This document shows, one piece after another, positions 28,248 through 39,589 of a stretch of DNA of 64,000 nt. Origin of the DNA: Aedes albopictus (Eukaryota > Arthropoda > Insecta > Diptera > Culicidae). The notes beneath the pieces were generated by a model. It had not been told where the DNA came from and searched no databases. It saw only the letters and a list, made by a program, of their open reading frames with translations. The stretch is from positions 344,152,505 to 344,216,504 of the forward strand of contig NC_085137.1 in assembly GCF_035046485.1 (NCBI RefSeq), read 5' to 3'. Made by a program: the position numbers and the translations under genes. Position 1 is the stretch's first letter, and every line of letters starts with the position of its first letter.

Positions 28248-30337
28248 GGGTAGCGACCCACTTGGGCAGTGGCTGGTATTTTGGGCACTTTTCACTATAA
28301 CTCAGTCAATTCCTTGAAATTTTGTACACGGCTAGATACTATACGTATCTCACCGCGTTCCAAAAATTGTATCATACATACATTTATTTGTTCAACATCA
28401 CATTTAAGACAAGACATATTCAACAATAGTACGCCACAATACTCGGTCGCCGCTCTCCATCCTCGGTCGCGCCCAATGCTCGCCAGGTCACGCTCAACCT
28501 GGTCCGCCCTTAGTGCTCTCTGCGCTCCACGCCTTCTTGTCCCAACCGGATCGGTTGCAAATACCAGATTTGCAGGGTTGTTGTCCGGCATTCTTGCAAC
28601 ATGCCCTGTCCACTGTATCCTTCCGGCTTTGGCCACCTTCTGGATGCTGGGTTCGCCGTAAAGTGCAGCGAGCTCGTGGTTCATCCTTCTCCGCCACACA
28701 CCGTTCTCCTGCACACCGCCGAAGATTGTCCTTAGCATGCGTCGCTCGAAAACTCCGAGTGCTTGCAGGTCCTCCTCGAGCATGGTCCATGTCTCGTGCC
28801 CGTAGAGGACCACCGGTCTTATTAGCGTTTTGTACATAGTGCATTTGGTGCGTGGGTGAATCTTTTTCGACCGCAGTTTCTTTTGGAGCCGGTAGTAGGC
28901 CCGACTTCCGCTGACGATGCGCCTCCGTATTTCACGGCTCACATTGTTGTCAGCCGTCAGTAAGGATCCGAGGTAGACGAATTCCTCCACCACCTCGAAA
29001 GTACCCCCGTCTATCGTAACATTATTACCCAGACGGATCCGGTCGTGTTCGGTTCCGCCTACCAGCATGTACTTTGTTTTTGAGACATTCACCACCATTA
29101 CGACCTTTGCTGCTTCGCGTTTCTGGCGGGTGTACAGCTCTGCCACCGTTCCAAATGTTCTGGCAATAATGTCCATGTCGACCGCAAAGCACACAAATTG
29201 ACCGGACTTTGTGAAAATCGTTCCCCGGCTGTTGAGCCCGGCTCGTCGCATCACACCTTCCAGAGCGATGTTGAAGAGTAGGCATGAGAGTCCATCACCT
29301 TGTCTCAGTCCCCGGCGAGATTCGAATGAACTGGATAGTTCACCCGAAACCCTTACGCAGTTTTGCACACCGTCCATCGTTGCTTTAATCAGTCTAGTCA
29401 GCTTCCCAGGAAAACCGTTTTCGTCCATGATTCTCTGCGCGGTCGATACTGTCGTATGCCGCTTTAAAGTCGATGAACAGGTGACACGTTGAGGCCTGGT
29501 ATTCACGGCATTTCTACCTTTCGATCGCCTCACGTCCGTCCGTCAAGAGGCCTCCGTCTTTATCCCTGCATATTTCCGCTCGCGGCACGAAGCCGTTGTG
29601 GGATGCGTTGAGCTTCTGATAGAACTTCCGTGTTTCTTGGGAACGGCACACCAGTTCCATTTCTTCACACTCCGCTTCTTCCAGGCGGCGCTTTTTCTCC
29701 CGACAGAAACGGGTCTGCTGTTTCCGCTTCTGTTTATAACGTTCCACGTTCTGTCGAGTCCCTTGCTGCAGCATTACCGCCCTCGCTGCGTTCTTCTCCT
29801 CCAAAATCGTTCTGCACTCTTCGTCAAACCATTCGTTCCGTCGATTCCGTTCCACGTACCAGATGGTGCTCTCGGCTGCGTCGTTGCTGGCTGCTTTCAC
29901 TGTACTCCAGCAGTCCTCTAGAGGGGCCTCATCGAGCTTGCCCTCGTCTGGCAACGCGGCTTCGAGATTCTGCGCGTATGCTGAGGCGACATCCGGTTGT
30001 TTCGGTCGCTCTAGGTTGTACCGTGGCGGTCGCCGGTACCGTACAGACGCTCAGGTTTGCCGAAGCAAACCCCCCCTTCCCTGTCCCTGTCCCTACGACC
30101 AAAGTTCCCACCGGGGTTGGTTACCCGATCTTCCTCATAGTTTCCGGCCGGTACCGCGAGGAGGTAGGGATAGGAGTTGCTGGGCAGAGGCTAATGGATC
30201 ACAATGGGATCTGAATTGCGCAGCATACGCTGCCTTTACCGTGCCAAAAAAAAAATGTATCAATTGGGTCAAAATTAGCTGAGTTATTGCAGAAAAAGGT
30301 CCAAAATAGAGCCCCTGCCGAGATGGCTCCACTTTCC
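28248..30337. mobile_element. TA-flanked MITE interrupted by an RTE insertion
   Basis: The left part is 28248-28374 (GGGTAGCGACCCACTTGGGC...) and the right part 30256-30337 (...CTGCCGAGATGGCTCC). They match the two halves of the uninterrupted relative at 30736-30946. TA borders both ends. The two halves join across the RTE target duplication TGTATCA. Confidence 0.8.
28375..30255 (-). pseudogene. RTE-clade LINE remnant with internal deletions
   Basis: Minus strand, flanked by TGTATCA at 28368-28374 and 30256-30262. From 30045 down to 29514 it encodes the region between endonuclease and RT (RNEWFDEECR, EMELVCRSQETRKFYQ). The RT core follows from about 29480 to 28450 (RRGLRQGDGLSCLLF, then the tail RIQWTGHVARMPDNNPA). 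The catalytic FADD box reads FAVDMD (about 29175-29200), a frameshift lies near 29480-29500, and the early RT and most of the endonuclease are deleted. It is inactive. The right end abuts a run of A on the plus strand. The long frame reads beyond the element into the MITE at 28295. Confidence 0.85.
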
Positions 30338-30472
30338 TACTAAAAAATTGATAGGACAAAATGTCCTGATCTGTAAATTACCCAAAAAAAAATAGATTTA
30401 CGATAGACAACGACAAGAAGAGGACAAACGGAAAGGGACAGCAACAGACAGGGGCGAACAAGAAAACCAAAT

Positions 30473-30705
30473 CAAAACCAACAATTGAAAAGGCCACATC
30501 AACATTGCGTAAACAAACACGTTTCTGTCGACTTAGGGCCTTCTGGGATCCACCCACGCATCTCACCACCATTAACAGAAAGCTTGATGTTTGCGCTTTC
30601 TGTTAGTGGTGGTGAGGTGTGTGGGTGGAGTTCAAAAGGCATCAAGTCGATAGAAACATGTTTGTTTACAAAATGTTGTTGTGGCCTTTTCAATTATTGG
30701 TCTTG
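30473..30705. mobile_element. 233-bp palindromic MITE, copy 1
   Basis: Ends are CAAAACCAACAATTG and CAATTATTGGTCTTG, inside a nearly full-length palindrome with the core CACCACCATTAACAG and its complement. A 4-bp AAAT flank occurs on both sides (30469-30472, 30706-30709). The 64-74-codon ORFs on both strands mirror each other and arise from the symmetry. Confidence 0.85.
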
Positions 30706-30735
30706 AAATGGCGGATGATGAAAACAAGCAACGTA

Positions 30736-30946
30736 GGGTGGCGAGACACCTGGGCAGTGGCCGGTATTTTCGGCACTTTTCACTATAACTCAGTCAATTC
30801 CAAACCAATTGACTTGATATTTTGTACACGGCTGAATACTATACGTATCTCACCGCGTTTCAAAAATTGTGTTTGGTTCAAAACTAGCTGTGCTATAGCA
30901 AAAAAGTGCCCAAAATAGGACCCCTGCCGAGATGGTTCCACTTCCC
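30736..30946. mobile_element. TA-flanked MITE, uninterrupted copy
   Basis: 211 bp between TA dinucleotides (30734-30735, 30947-30948). The ends GGGTGGCGAGACACC and GGTTCCACTTCCC belong to imperfect inverted repeats of about 44 bp that share GGCAGTGGCC and GGTATTTTCGGCAC-like blocks. Same family as the copy split by the RTE at 28248-30337. Confidence 0.75.
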
Positions 30947-30953
30947 TACTACA

Positions 30954-32270
30954 TCAAACATGTGTCAAAAACTGATAAATCAGATTCATGTATTCCCTAT
31001 CAAGGCCTGCCAACACTTCTCTAACAAATTTCTGTTGTTTTCCTCGGACCCGGAGAATTTCATGCAGCTCAGATTTGACCTCACGATACTCATTGCATCC
31101 CCACACGACATGTTCGATATCCTGGTAAGCCACGCCGCAGACACAGAGATTGCTTTCCAAGAGCACAATACGGAAGGTATGTGCGTTTAACAAACAGTGG
31201 CTGGGACATCAGCTGACACATTACACGAATGAAATCGCGACCTAAATCCAACCCTTTCAGCGAGTGTTGTTATCGCCGCGGATTGAAAACAAAAGCTACC
31301 ATATTCTAAAACCGACAGAATGGTTGTTTGGTACAGACGGATAATAGTTTGAGCATTTTTGTAATTTTTGTTTCGTAGAAAATCTTTTTTTTTAATTTTT
31401 GGCTGATATTTAGGACTGTTCTGTGTATCTCAAAATGGTTTCTGATGTATTTTAAAACGTATTTACATATTTTTTAAATCATTGAAAAATAGTAGTTTTA
31501 GTCACCTTTCAGAAGTCATTGTTTATTCTGTATTCGCTGCAATTACGATTTTTATTTTTTTCTCAAATCTTTCTATCCTAGTTTAATACTTTATTACACT
31601 CTAAAATTACTTTCCTTAAAATTACACGGAAAACAAAATTTCTCATGAAAAAAAATAACATAAAAATATTTCAACAATAATCACAAAATCTCAAAATGTT
31701 TCCATCTCAAAAAAGCCGTATCCTAAATAGGCTTCCAGGAAAAATATAAAAGTGTGGGGATGTTCAAAAATAAAAATTAGAAAAACCAAAACCGAAATTC
31801 ACGAAATCGAGAATTAAAAAGAATCATCTTCCAAAACATCAAAATCAAACATTTGGGTATTAGAGGGTTAAAGTTCGCATATAGTTGATTCGCATTTGAC
31901 ACTTCTGTATCAGATACACAATGTGCTTTCCCCAGGTGCATTTGGAGTCGAATCAGACGCCGAGATATTGAGAAGACATGCTATGAGTGATTATCTTACC
32001 CATCAGATGGAGCGGAAACTACAAGATAGACAACCATCTCAGTTTTCTCCGGAGAGAATTCGATACGCAGCTTGAGATCACAAGTAGACAAATTATCTAA
32101 AATATCATGTAGTGGTCCTTGTAGATCGACTGATATTGATCTCGTTACATAAACAACACAGCTGTCTTAATGTGCAATTTTCCATGTGACAATCATCTAT
32201 GTCTCTGACATAAAAATAGTGAAGAAAGGGGATTTGGCATGAACCCTGGGGGAGACCCATGTAGCTAATT
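30954..32270 (-). pseudogene. I-type LINE ORF2 debris
   Basis: Minus-strand pieces resemble the intact ORF2 at 20-23.7 kb. A C-terminal piece (30954-31275) has GRDFIRVMCQLMS and CVCGVAYQDIEHVVWGC. A short RT-tail piece (about 31275-31345) encodes LYQTTILSVLEYGSFCF. A distorted RT piece (about 31870-32270) has PLHDILDNLST...EFSPEKTEMVVY. They are separated by a deletion and by 500 bp of AT-rich DNA (31350-31870) and contain stops and shifts. It is a dead relative, not a copy of the intact LINE. Confidence 0.7.
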
Positions 32271-32356
32271 GATTAAACTGTCAAGTCGCCATGAGAAAAA
32301 CTCATCAGCTTTTCAAACAGCAAATTATACAAAAAAAGTTGTTCAAAATGGCAGCC

Positions 32357-32361
<5 letters not shown>

Positions 32362-32405
<44 letters not shown>

Positions 32406-32530
32406 CTGAATTAACGAGATTTTTAGCCCTCTTTCACATTTTTTTGCGAGTTTGTCGGGAGTGGGATTCGATCCCAGGTCCTCGGCGTGATAGTCAAGTG
32501 TTCTAACCATCACACCAGGTCCGCTCCACG
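32362..32530 (-). mobile_element. Feilai-type tRNA-derived SINE, internally shortened
   Basis: Read on the minus strand it starts with GTGGAGCGGACCTGGTGTGA and has tRNA-like A and B boxes (GGATCGAATCCCA as B box). It ends in AGGGCTAAAAATCTCGTTAA and a poly(A) of about 40, seen as T at 32362-32403. TGGCAGCCTATTT is duplicated at 32349-32361 and 32531-32543. Compared with the copy at 35880 it lacks the middle GGAAGGG...GATGAACTAG part. Confidence 0.88.
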
Positions 32531-32549
32531 TGGCAGCCTATTTATTGCA

Positions 32550-32970
32550 CCCATAAATAAATAGAAACGCTCCATAGAAAATCAAAAAGCGCTCCATAAA
32601 GAATGAACATATGTTCCATGAAAGTGTGCAATGTTACCCATAAATTATTGAAAACTATGAAATCTTTATAAAGGACGTACCGGTAAAACATAAAATTTTC
32701 TCATTAAAAGTGAACTTTTGCACCAATAAATAATACTGAAATGCTCCATAATAAAATACAAATGCTCCATATAAAAATGAAAATGCTCCATAAATAATTA
32801 AAATTGTATCCAAAGTAAATTGAATATTGCTCCATAGAAAAATTAAATTGCACCATAATAAATTGAAATTGCACTATAGAAAATAAGAGAATTCTCCATA
32901 AGTATTATCAAACTGCACCATAGAAAACATGAATTGCTCCATGAAAAATTGAAAATCTTCCATAGATAGC
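32550..32970. repeat. degenerate minisatellite with GCTCCATA units
   Basis: About 17 diverged units of 22-28 bp, each with TGCTCCATA or GCACCATA followed by an A-rich AAAATTGAAA-like half. No ORF. Single diverged units of the reverse complement type appear at 61975-62060. Confidence 0.65.
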
Positions 32971-33463
32971 ATATTCTCATAATTTTATTCGACAGGGCTG
33001 AATTGCTTTACATTGCACTGCTTTAGTGGTCTTAAAAATGAGCAGTTTTTATTATTGTTTCATTTTCAGATGTTATATTGTACATTTTGAATAATTTTAG
33101 ATGTTTATTTAGAGTACAGTTCCATGACTCGATCTCTTTCCCCATAATTCGAACTTTTGCTTCATTATGTGTAAAAAATGATTGCCAAATCTATTTTTCA
33201 ACAATTTGTACAAACTACAGCATTTTCCACACTACCTAGTTACATCCTAAAAAAATCGACTTCAATTTCTTTTCAATTCTAATTTATGTGTTATGAGGAT
33301 TATTGCTTGTTGCAATTGTGATAAACCAATATTTAATTATAACATTTCGGAATTTTGATCAATTTTCATAATTGTTGGACTGAAGAACTCTTGCCCAAAA
33401 AGGTTTTGATCAGCATTGACATCCACAAGAAACAACTTTAATTGAGCTTGAAATTGTACAACG

Positions 33464-35545
33464 CACAGTGGCCGGAAGCCGGACAAAACCTCAAAAATCG
33501 ACTTCAATATTTTATTTTTCTAATATTTTTCTTCCATTATAGATACTTCAACTAAGAAAACCCCAAATTTTCAAGTCATTTGGTCGAAAATTGAGTCTTG
33601 TAGATTTTTTCAAAGTTGAAGTTTTATGTGCTACATTATTAGTATTTATTGTCTTTATTTTATGAGCTTCCTTCATGAGTTCGTTGTAAAAGTTAGGAAG
33701 ACTTGAATAATGTGACAATATTGTTTATGTTTTTGGCTATGAATAACCATTACATTTCAGGGATTGTTTGGAATTCAATCACAAAATTATTATGTTTTTG
33801 CAATATGCAAACATATTGACTTTTATGGAATTTTGGAGAAAAACTCCGTATTAAAGAGATCCAGTACTTGTTTAGGAAACATCCGAAAACGACGCCGTAT
33901 CCCGGATCTGACGTGCAATTTTGTTTAGTTTTTGGCTATACAGGTCACTGTTTGCGCATTTTTACGCTAAGCGCGAAAAAAATAAATTTTTTTTCTATCA
34001 GGTCACAATGGAGCCGCATGGTTGTAGAGGAAGTGATATTGTTTGAAGTTTAAATTTTATCTTAACATACATCAATTTGGCTTCAGAATACTAACAATTT
34101 AGTGTTATTTTCATTCTTGTTAGAGACTTTTACCAACTCTGATGGTCATAAGGGGGGGGGGGGTGAGAGGGTGTGTCTGATAATGTAATGGCCACAGCTT
34201 TAACAGTTTTTTTTAATAATATTTTATTTTTTGTCAGAAAAACACAAGAAGGTGGGTGCTTCAGTTAAAAACAGTAAGCTGGAGAGGAATGACTAACGGC
34301 GTTAAACGCTACGTTAAATATTTTTCTGCGTAAACGTCGCGATCACCAAGGCAATCTTTGAATATTTTAATCTCAATTTTATAAAACGAACATTTTACGC
34401 TCTTTAGTGAAACCCCTTATATTGGTTTTTTAAACTTGAAGTTTTCTCTCTCTCTTCTCTCTTTTTGGCGTAACGTCCTCATTGGGACAAAGCCTGCATC
34501 TCAGCTTAGTGTTCTATGAGCACTTCCACAGTTATTAACTGAGAGCTTCCTCTGCCAATGACCATTTTGCATGCGTATATCGTGTGGCAGGCACGAAGAT
34601 ACTTTATGCCCAAGGAAGTCAAGGAAATTTCCTTTACGAAAAGATCCTGGACCGACCGGGAATCGAACCCGTCACCCTCAGCATGGTCATGGTGAAGTTT
34701 TATTGTATGTTATTCATGCAGTTTCGTTAAACACATTTCTACTAAACGACACACAGAGTGATAAAGATTTTGAAACTATTTGCTGGAACTCAACTGTTCA
34801 TAAATATGATTACCGATCTCTGATGATCGTTTATCAAAAACTCCCTTCAATATTGCGAATATGAATTGCCAATTCTTTATAGATAGGGTTGTTTCGGTTG
34901 CTTCGACAAGTGAAAGCAGGGATCGATGTACCTTACAACCCAAACTCGGAAGAGCATATATGAAGTTGTTGAAACGAGATTGATAAAAAGCAGTTCAAAT
35001 TTTACGCAGTTCACTATATTAGACTATCTGACCCCATAACGATTGAATTAACACACCTCCGTGCACCCACCGTAAAATTTCACGTGGTCTATGGGCAGTC
35101 CCTGAGAATAGACCACGTCTTGTCAGCCAACATTGGTGTGTATCTGAATTGATCCATTGAAAGAAAACGTAGATAAACGTTTTTTTCTTCTAATGATTTA
35201 TGTAGTTTTGAAGATTTTGGAACACCCTAACAGCAACAAATACACAATTATAGTTTATTTCAATACCAATACATGATTTAAGAACCCCTAAATTAAAAGG
35301 TTAATCAAAACCTACGTTCAGAAAGCTCATCGTAATAGCTTATTATCAATTAATTTTACATGCTTTCCATAATCAGCAGATTTCAAAATTTTGAACCACC
35401 CTAATATAGTAAAATCAGAATATATGATAAGTTCCATATCAGAAATAGATTTAGGGAACTAAAATCATCATAACCTGTGAATTTTAGCAATTTCGGTTAA
35501 CATTTGAGGTTTTGTCCGACATTTGTATGGAGGCCCGCCACTGTG
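33464..35545. mobile_element. 2.1-kb non-coding TIR element
   Basis: CACAGTGGCCGG...GGACAAAACCTCAAA at the left is mirrored by TTTGAGGTTTTGTCC...GGCGGGCCACTGTG-like sequence at the right (CGCCACTGTG ends 35545). CAACG flanks both ends (33459-33463, 35546-35550). The 2-kb interior has no transposase ORF, a poly(G) run at 34151-34161, a nested SINE (34446-34692) and an 11-bp hairpin ACGTGGTCTAT/ATAGACCACGT near 35078-35130. Superfamily undetermined. Confidence 0.6.
34446..34692 (-). mobile_element. tRNA-derived SINE (family B), 5'-truncated
   Basis: The minus strand reads GAGGGTGACGGGTTCGATTC (B box), then a body with CACTAAGCTGAGATGCAGGC, ending in GA repeats. TGAAGTTTT is duplicated at 34437-34445 and 34693-34701. 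It lacks the A-box head present in the copy at 61287. Confidence 0.85.
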
Positions 35546-35879
35546 CAACGTACTCACACGTTACACCACCTTATTCTATGTTGTCATTGATTACGAGATA
35601 TCTTCAAATCTTCACTGCGGTGGTGATATAGCACAATAATTATCATAATGAAGGTATGACTTGTGATGAAAGGCGATACAAAGTTTCATGATTATTTTTA
35701 CAGTCCAATTCAGGTCTAAGAGGCTGGTGTATGGCGTAACGCACGTATAAAGTCAAACGCATCGTATCTGCATATAGGATGGACGAGCTATTGCAATTAT
35801 TTCATTGATGAAAGAAATTGCATTATTTTCTTTTGCTGTTTACAACCCGGAGCAACACGGAACTCGTATACGTACTTAT

Positions 35880-36058
35880 TTTTATAAATCTTTTTAACGA
35901 GATTTTTAGCCCGGGGCTAGTTCATCTCGGGACCCACGCTTTGCTTCCCTGCCGAAGGAAGAACCCGCACTTAGTGAGTTTGTTGGGAGTGGGATTTGAT
36001 CCCAGGTCTTCAGCGTGAAAGCCAAGTGTTCTAACCATCATACCAGGTCCGCTCCACT
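35880..36058 (-). mobile_element. Feilai-type tRNA-derived SINE, near full length
   Basis: The minus strand reads GTGGAGCGGACCTGGTATGA at its start and has the B box GGATCAAATCCCA. A body with CCTTCGGCAGGGAAGCAAAG follows, then GATGAACTAGCCCCGGGCTA. TACTTAT is repeated at 35873-35879 and 36059-36065. The poly(A) is short and interrupted. Confidence 0.85.
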
Positions 36059-36065
36059 TACTTAT

Positions 36066-38084
36066 AATTCTGTATTAATTGAGTTTGTTTTGCATCTCAT
36101 TAAAAAAAAACAGTTTATTCTGGATCAAATCTCACAACACATAGACGGAAGGAAAGTGAACCATTTGTCTCAAGAAAAACTAGCATAGAGCCAAATATCT
36201 CGTTAGTAAACAAACAAAATCGTAGTTATGATTTCCTTCAATTCAATTGTACATTCATAACTTCTGACAGTCAATTTGCAGTGCTCGGATAAAGCTTTCT
36301 GAAACTTCTTCATTTTTGTTTAAGCGTTGAGTCTCAACTAGAATAAAGTCTGCTTATCTCCTTAGTAATCCTGGGGCACTTACGCAATTATAACCTTAGC
36401 GTAACAGGAATCGAACCAAATATCCCTAGTATGGTCTGTCTGCATAGCAGCGCGCCTAACCGAAATATGGACCTTTACAGAAATTGAAATATCAAAGCAT
36501 TGATTCTTACTATATCATTATGCTAGAGAAAAAAAATCCATCACCTGGTTCCATTTCAAGCATAACCACATGACATAAGGCAGGCGATAGCCATGAAAAG
36601 CATCTGCTGCACCCTCATCTTAATGAGAGCAATAATTATCACTCCATTCCTATCTAAGGCCAACCTAAGCTTTAGATTGCGGTGGTCTTCGATGGCAGGT
36701 GCTTTCCTAAAGAAGCTTTCTGGCGAGCAATCACTTCGCAAACTGCAATCTTATCCTTGTGGCTAAATGTGCTCCTGCCAGGCAAAGAGCCGTAAAAAAA
36801 CAAGAACTACCAGCGAATGTAACAAAAACTATCCGGGTACATCTGCTACCGAACACTCGAAAGCACTTATCATCAGCCTACGTTGAGGACGTTGTTGTGG
36901 AGACAGTTTCGTTCGACCAAAAAGCAAAACACCAAAAACAGGTTGCGTTGCTACGTGTCCCACATGTTGGGTCACTTTTTGAATGCTTCGTTTTATCTAC
37001 TTCACTTCACCGTGGTACCCTACCAACTTGCGTCGAAAACAGTGCTTTGGCTCAAACCTTCCAAATATTTGATTACCAGTTGCTTGGCTTGGGCTTGGTT
37101 TGAGCCCCGAACAGATCACGAGATTGGTTCGACCCGGGCGAAACCGACCAATGCAGAAGAGCAGGTGCGTTGCCTCTTATTATAATATTAATTTTCATAT
37201 CTTCTGCTTTGGGATTGAGTTTCTGCGTGGACCTGGACGCCCGGCAGCAGCAGTTTACAATAGCAGGAGCAGCAGCAACGTTGTTGTCGTTGATGATGAA
37301 AAGTTTGTTGGTTGGACGTTGATTCAGGGAAAATGGAAAAATGAGCACCTCGTCAAAGGTGACACTTTGTTTTGCGTTAGGACCGGCAGCATGCTTCTGT
37401 CTAATTAGGACCGAGTGAGAAAAACATCTGCCTGTTGATTCTAATACACGATAATATGAAACTCTTGCCTTGGAAATATACATAAGTCATTTGTACGGAC
37501 ATGTTGGCTGAACGATTTCAAAGACGAAAAACTCCCTAGTTATTTTACAAAACTAGATAAATAATTATTGAATAAATGGCAAACTTCAATCATTAAGATA
37601 CTTGCTACAGAATCCCATACACACAATTTTCAATTTTCATAGACATTTTCGACTCTGGAAGACAATCATAGATCAATTGAATCTATAAACCAGAACCTAC
37701 ATAAGTAGTAGATGCATAGTCAGACTATAACTTCGACTGCACTTTAGTGAAAGCAATTAAAGTGTCATAAATATCACAAAATATATTCACACGGTCAGAA
37801 AATTCTTTCTTTTTGGAGGTAAAGTGAGACAACTCAAAAAGTGAGTAAATCGCATTTAAAGCGCTGGCCTCGTATACTCATGTTTTTTAGCTGCTTTAGT
37901 TTTGATCAGATTCGAGTGAATCGTTTTAATTTTTAAATAAGTTTCTTTTAGAGTGCACTGCCTTGAAATTAGGAGTACGTATTTAAAGTTTCCCATTTAA
38001 TGGCACCAGAAATCATATCGTTTATCTGGCTTTTGATGTTTGAGCTTCTAACTCCTAAGATAAAGCCGCTATATTAAATTTTGT
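36066..38084. other. no gene seen; possible decayed SINE head
   Basis: AT-rich DNA. At about 36395-36480 (minus) a tRNA-like stretch with GGTTCGATTCC and GGTTAGGCGCGCTGC could be an old SINE head. The 36740-37480 part is less AT-rich, with CAG-rich bits and overlapping ORFs up to 136 codons that show no domain. I do not call genes here. Confidence 0.4.
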
Positions 38085-38634
38085 GCCGCCATTTTGGATT
38101 TAAGTGCTATTCTGGTCGCCATTTTTGGACTCCAGACTTCTTCTCCATACCAGATATACTCATATTGCATGGTTTTTTAGCCTTGAACTCCATTAAACAG
38201 CCGTCATATTGAATTTTGGATATTCTGGTCGCCATTTTTAGATTCCGGGCATCTTCCCCAAATATACCTATATTGCATGGTTTTAGGGACTAAAACTCCA
38301 TTAAACAGCCGCCATTTTGAATTTGAAACCACCATCTTGGATTTTAGACCGTCATCTTGGATATTCTGGTCGTCATTTTGAGATTCCGGACATCTTCCTC
38401 ATACCAAATAGGGAGACAAAGGGTATTATCGGCAGGTATGTTCTCTTCGTCATGAGGGAATCGACGCAGTTGAATTCAGTGTGCGGAGTTTGCGTCGTGG
38501 GTCGAGTCGGTTCCGAATTTTTCGCTTCCCATCGCGTTGCAGTGTGAACGAGAAAGAATAAAATTGACGCGGTTTAACTCAGAGTGTGGAGGTTGCGTCG
38601 TGGGTCGAGTCGGTTCCGAATTTTTCGCTTCCCA
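38085..38634. repeat. two short tandem duplications
   Basis: At 38085-38405 a unit of about 115 bp recurs nearly three times, with GCCGCCATTTTGAAT, ATTCTGGTCGCCATTTTT and CATATTGCATGG blocks. At 38462-38531 and about 38565-38634 a 50-bp core, GTTGCGTCGTGGGTCGAGTC followed by GGTTCCGAATTTTTCG, is repeated almost exactly. Confidence 0.75.
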
Positions 38635-39195
38635 TGATAATTATTTCTATGTGATATTTAAAACTTTATGTGTATTTATCTAAGAAATATTGAAAAGTTC
38701 GTCACGTCATGTGTCGGCGCTAGTTCCCAATACACTTTTAGTTGATAATAAATATTTTCTTTCTTTTCTTGCATCTAACACAAAGTGTTAGTTCGGGCTA
38801 GCCGGTCGAGAAAAAAAATCCGGGCGCCGACAAGTGAGTCGCGTTCAGTGTATTTCTGTGTGGAATAGACTAACGGTTTCTGCTCCCTAGTGGAGTGGAG
38901 ACGCGCGATAGAATTTTCTTTTTGGCTACACGCAACCTGAGATTGGCAGATTCTTATACATACATACATACCTAATACAATTGGGTATGAAACATATACA
39001 AATATTGTATTAGGGCCTTGCAAATACAAAAATTGGTAGGTGGCAGTATACCAAAAATTGTATTGACTTCCTAGAATCTGGAAAAGGAAAATTTCGCATG
39101 TGTGCGTGTGCTCTGTCGCATTGGTTTCGCATTATTTGTTCTATTTTTAGACTGATCATGGCAGCAGCGGCGGCATCAAATACCAATACATGTTT

Positions 39196-39292
39196 AAAAA
39201 AAAATACGGGCGGCGGCGGGAATCGAACCGAGACACTATCATGGTGATCCACAGTATCCTGCGCTCTAACCAGCACGGCTATAACTGCACAT
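39196..39292 (-). mobile_element. tRNA-like SINE head (family D)
   Basis: The minus strand has TAGCCGTGCTGGTTAGAGC (A-box-like) and GGTTCGATTCCCGCC (B box), ending in a short A tract. The acceptor arms do not pair, so it is not a working tRNA. The flanking ACATG repeats may be a short target duplication. Confidence 0.55.
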
Positions 39293-39589
39293 GAATAGAC
39301 AAGAGGCTGAAAGCCATCATGATCAACACAAACGTGGCTTGGTGATGGAAGTGATACAGCCGCCACACTGCACAATGGGTCCAGAGCCGTATTTGCGAAG
39401 ACAAAACTGTTTAAGCTTCAGGTTTAAGTTTTTAGACACATATTGTGTTTTAGAAAGTTTATTTTTAATTGTTGACCCTATTCCCTATTATTGTTATGTT
39501 GGGGTGGTTCGTCTGGTTAAATTGATTCAAAAATCTGCTTTCAAATAATTTTTTTTGCAATGCCATGATGGATGGTGATGGATCGTTTA

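Noticed and set aside
37073..37483. 136-codon minus-strand ORF
   Set aside because: No family recognised, it overlaps other random frames on both strands, and it has no transposon or host motif.
39196..39292. tRNA gene
   Set aside because: A and B boxes are present but the acceptor arms do not pair and a poly(A) follows, so it is a SINE head.
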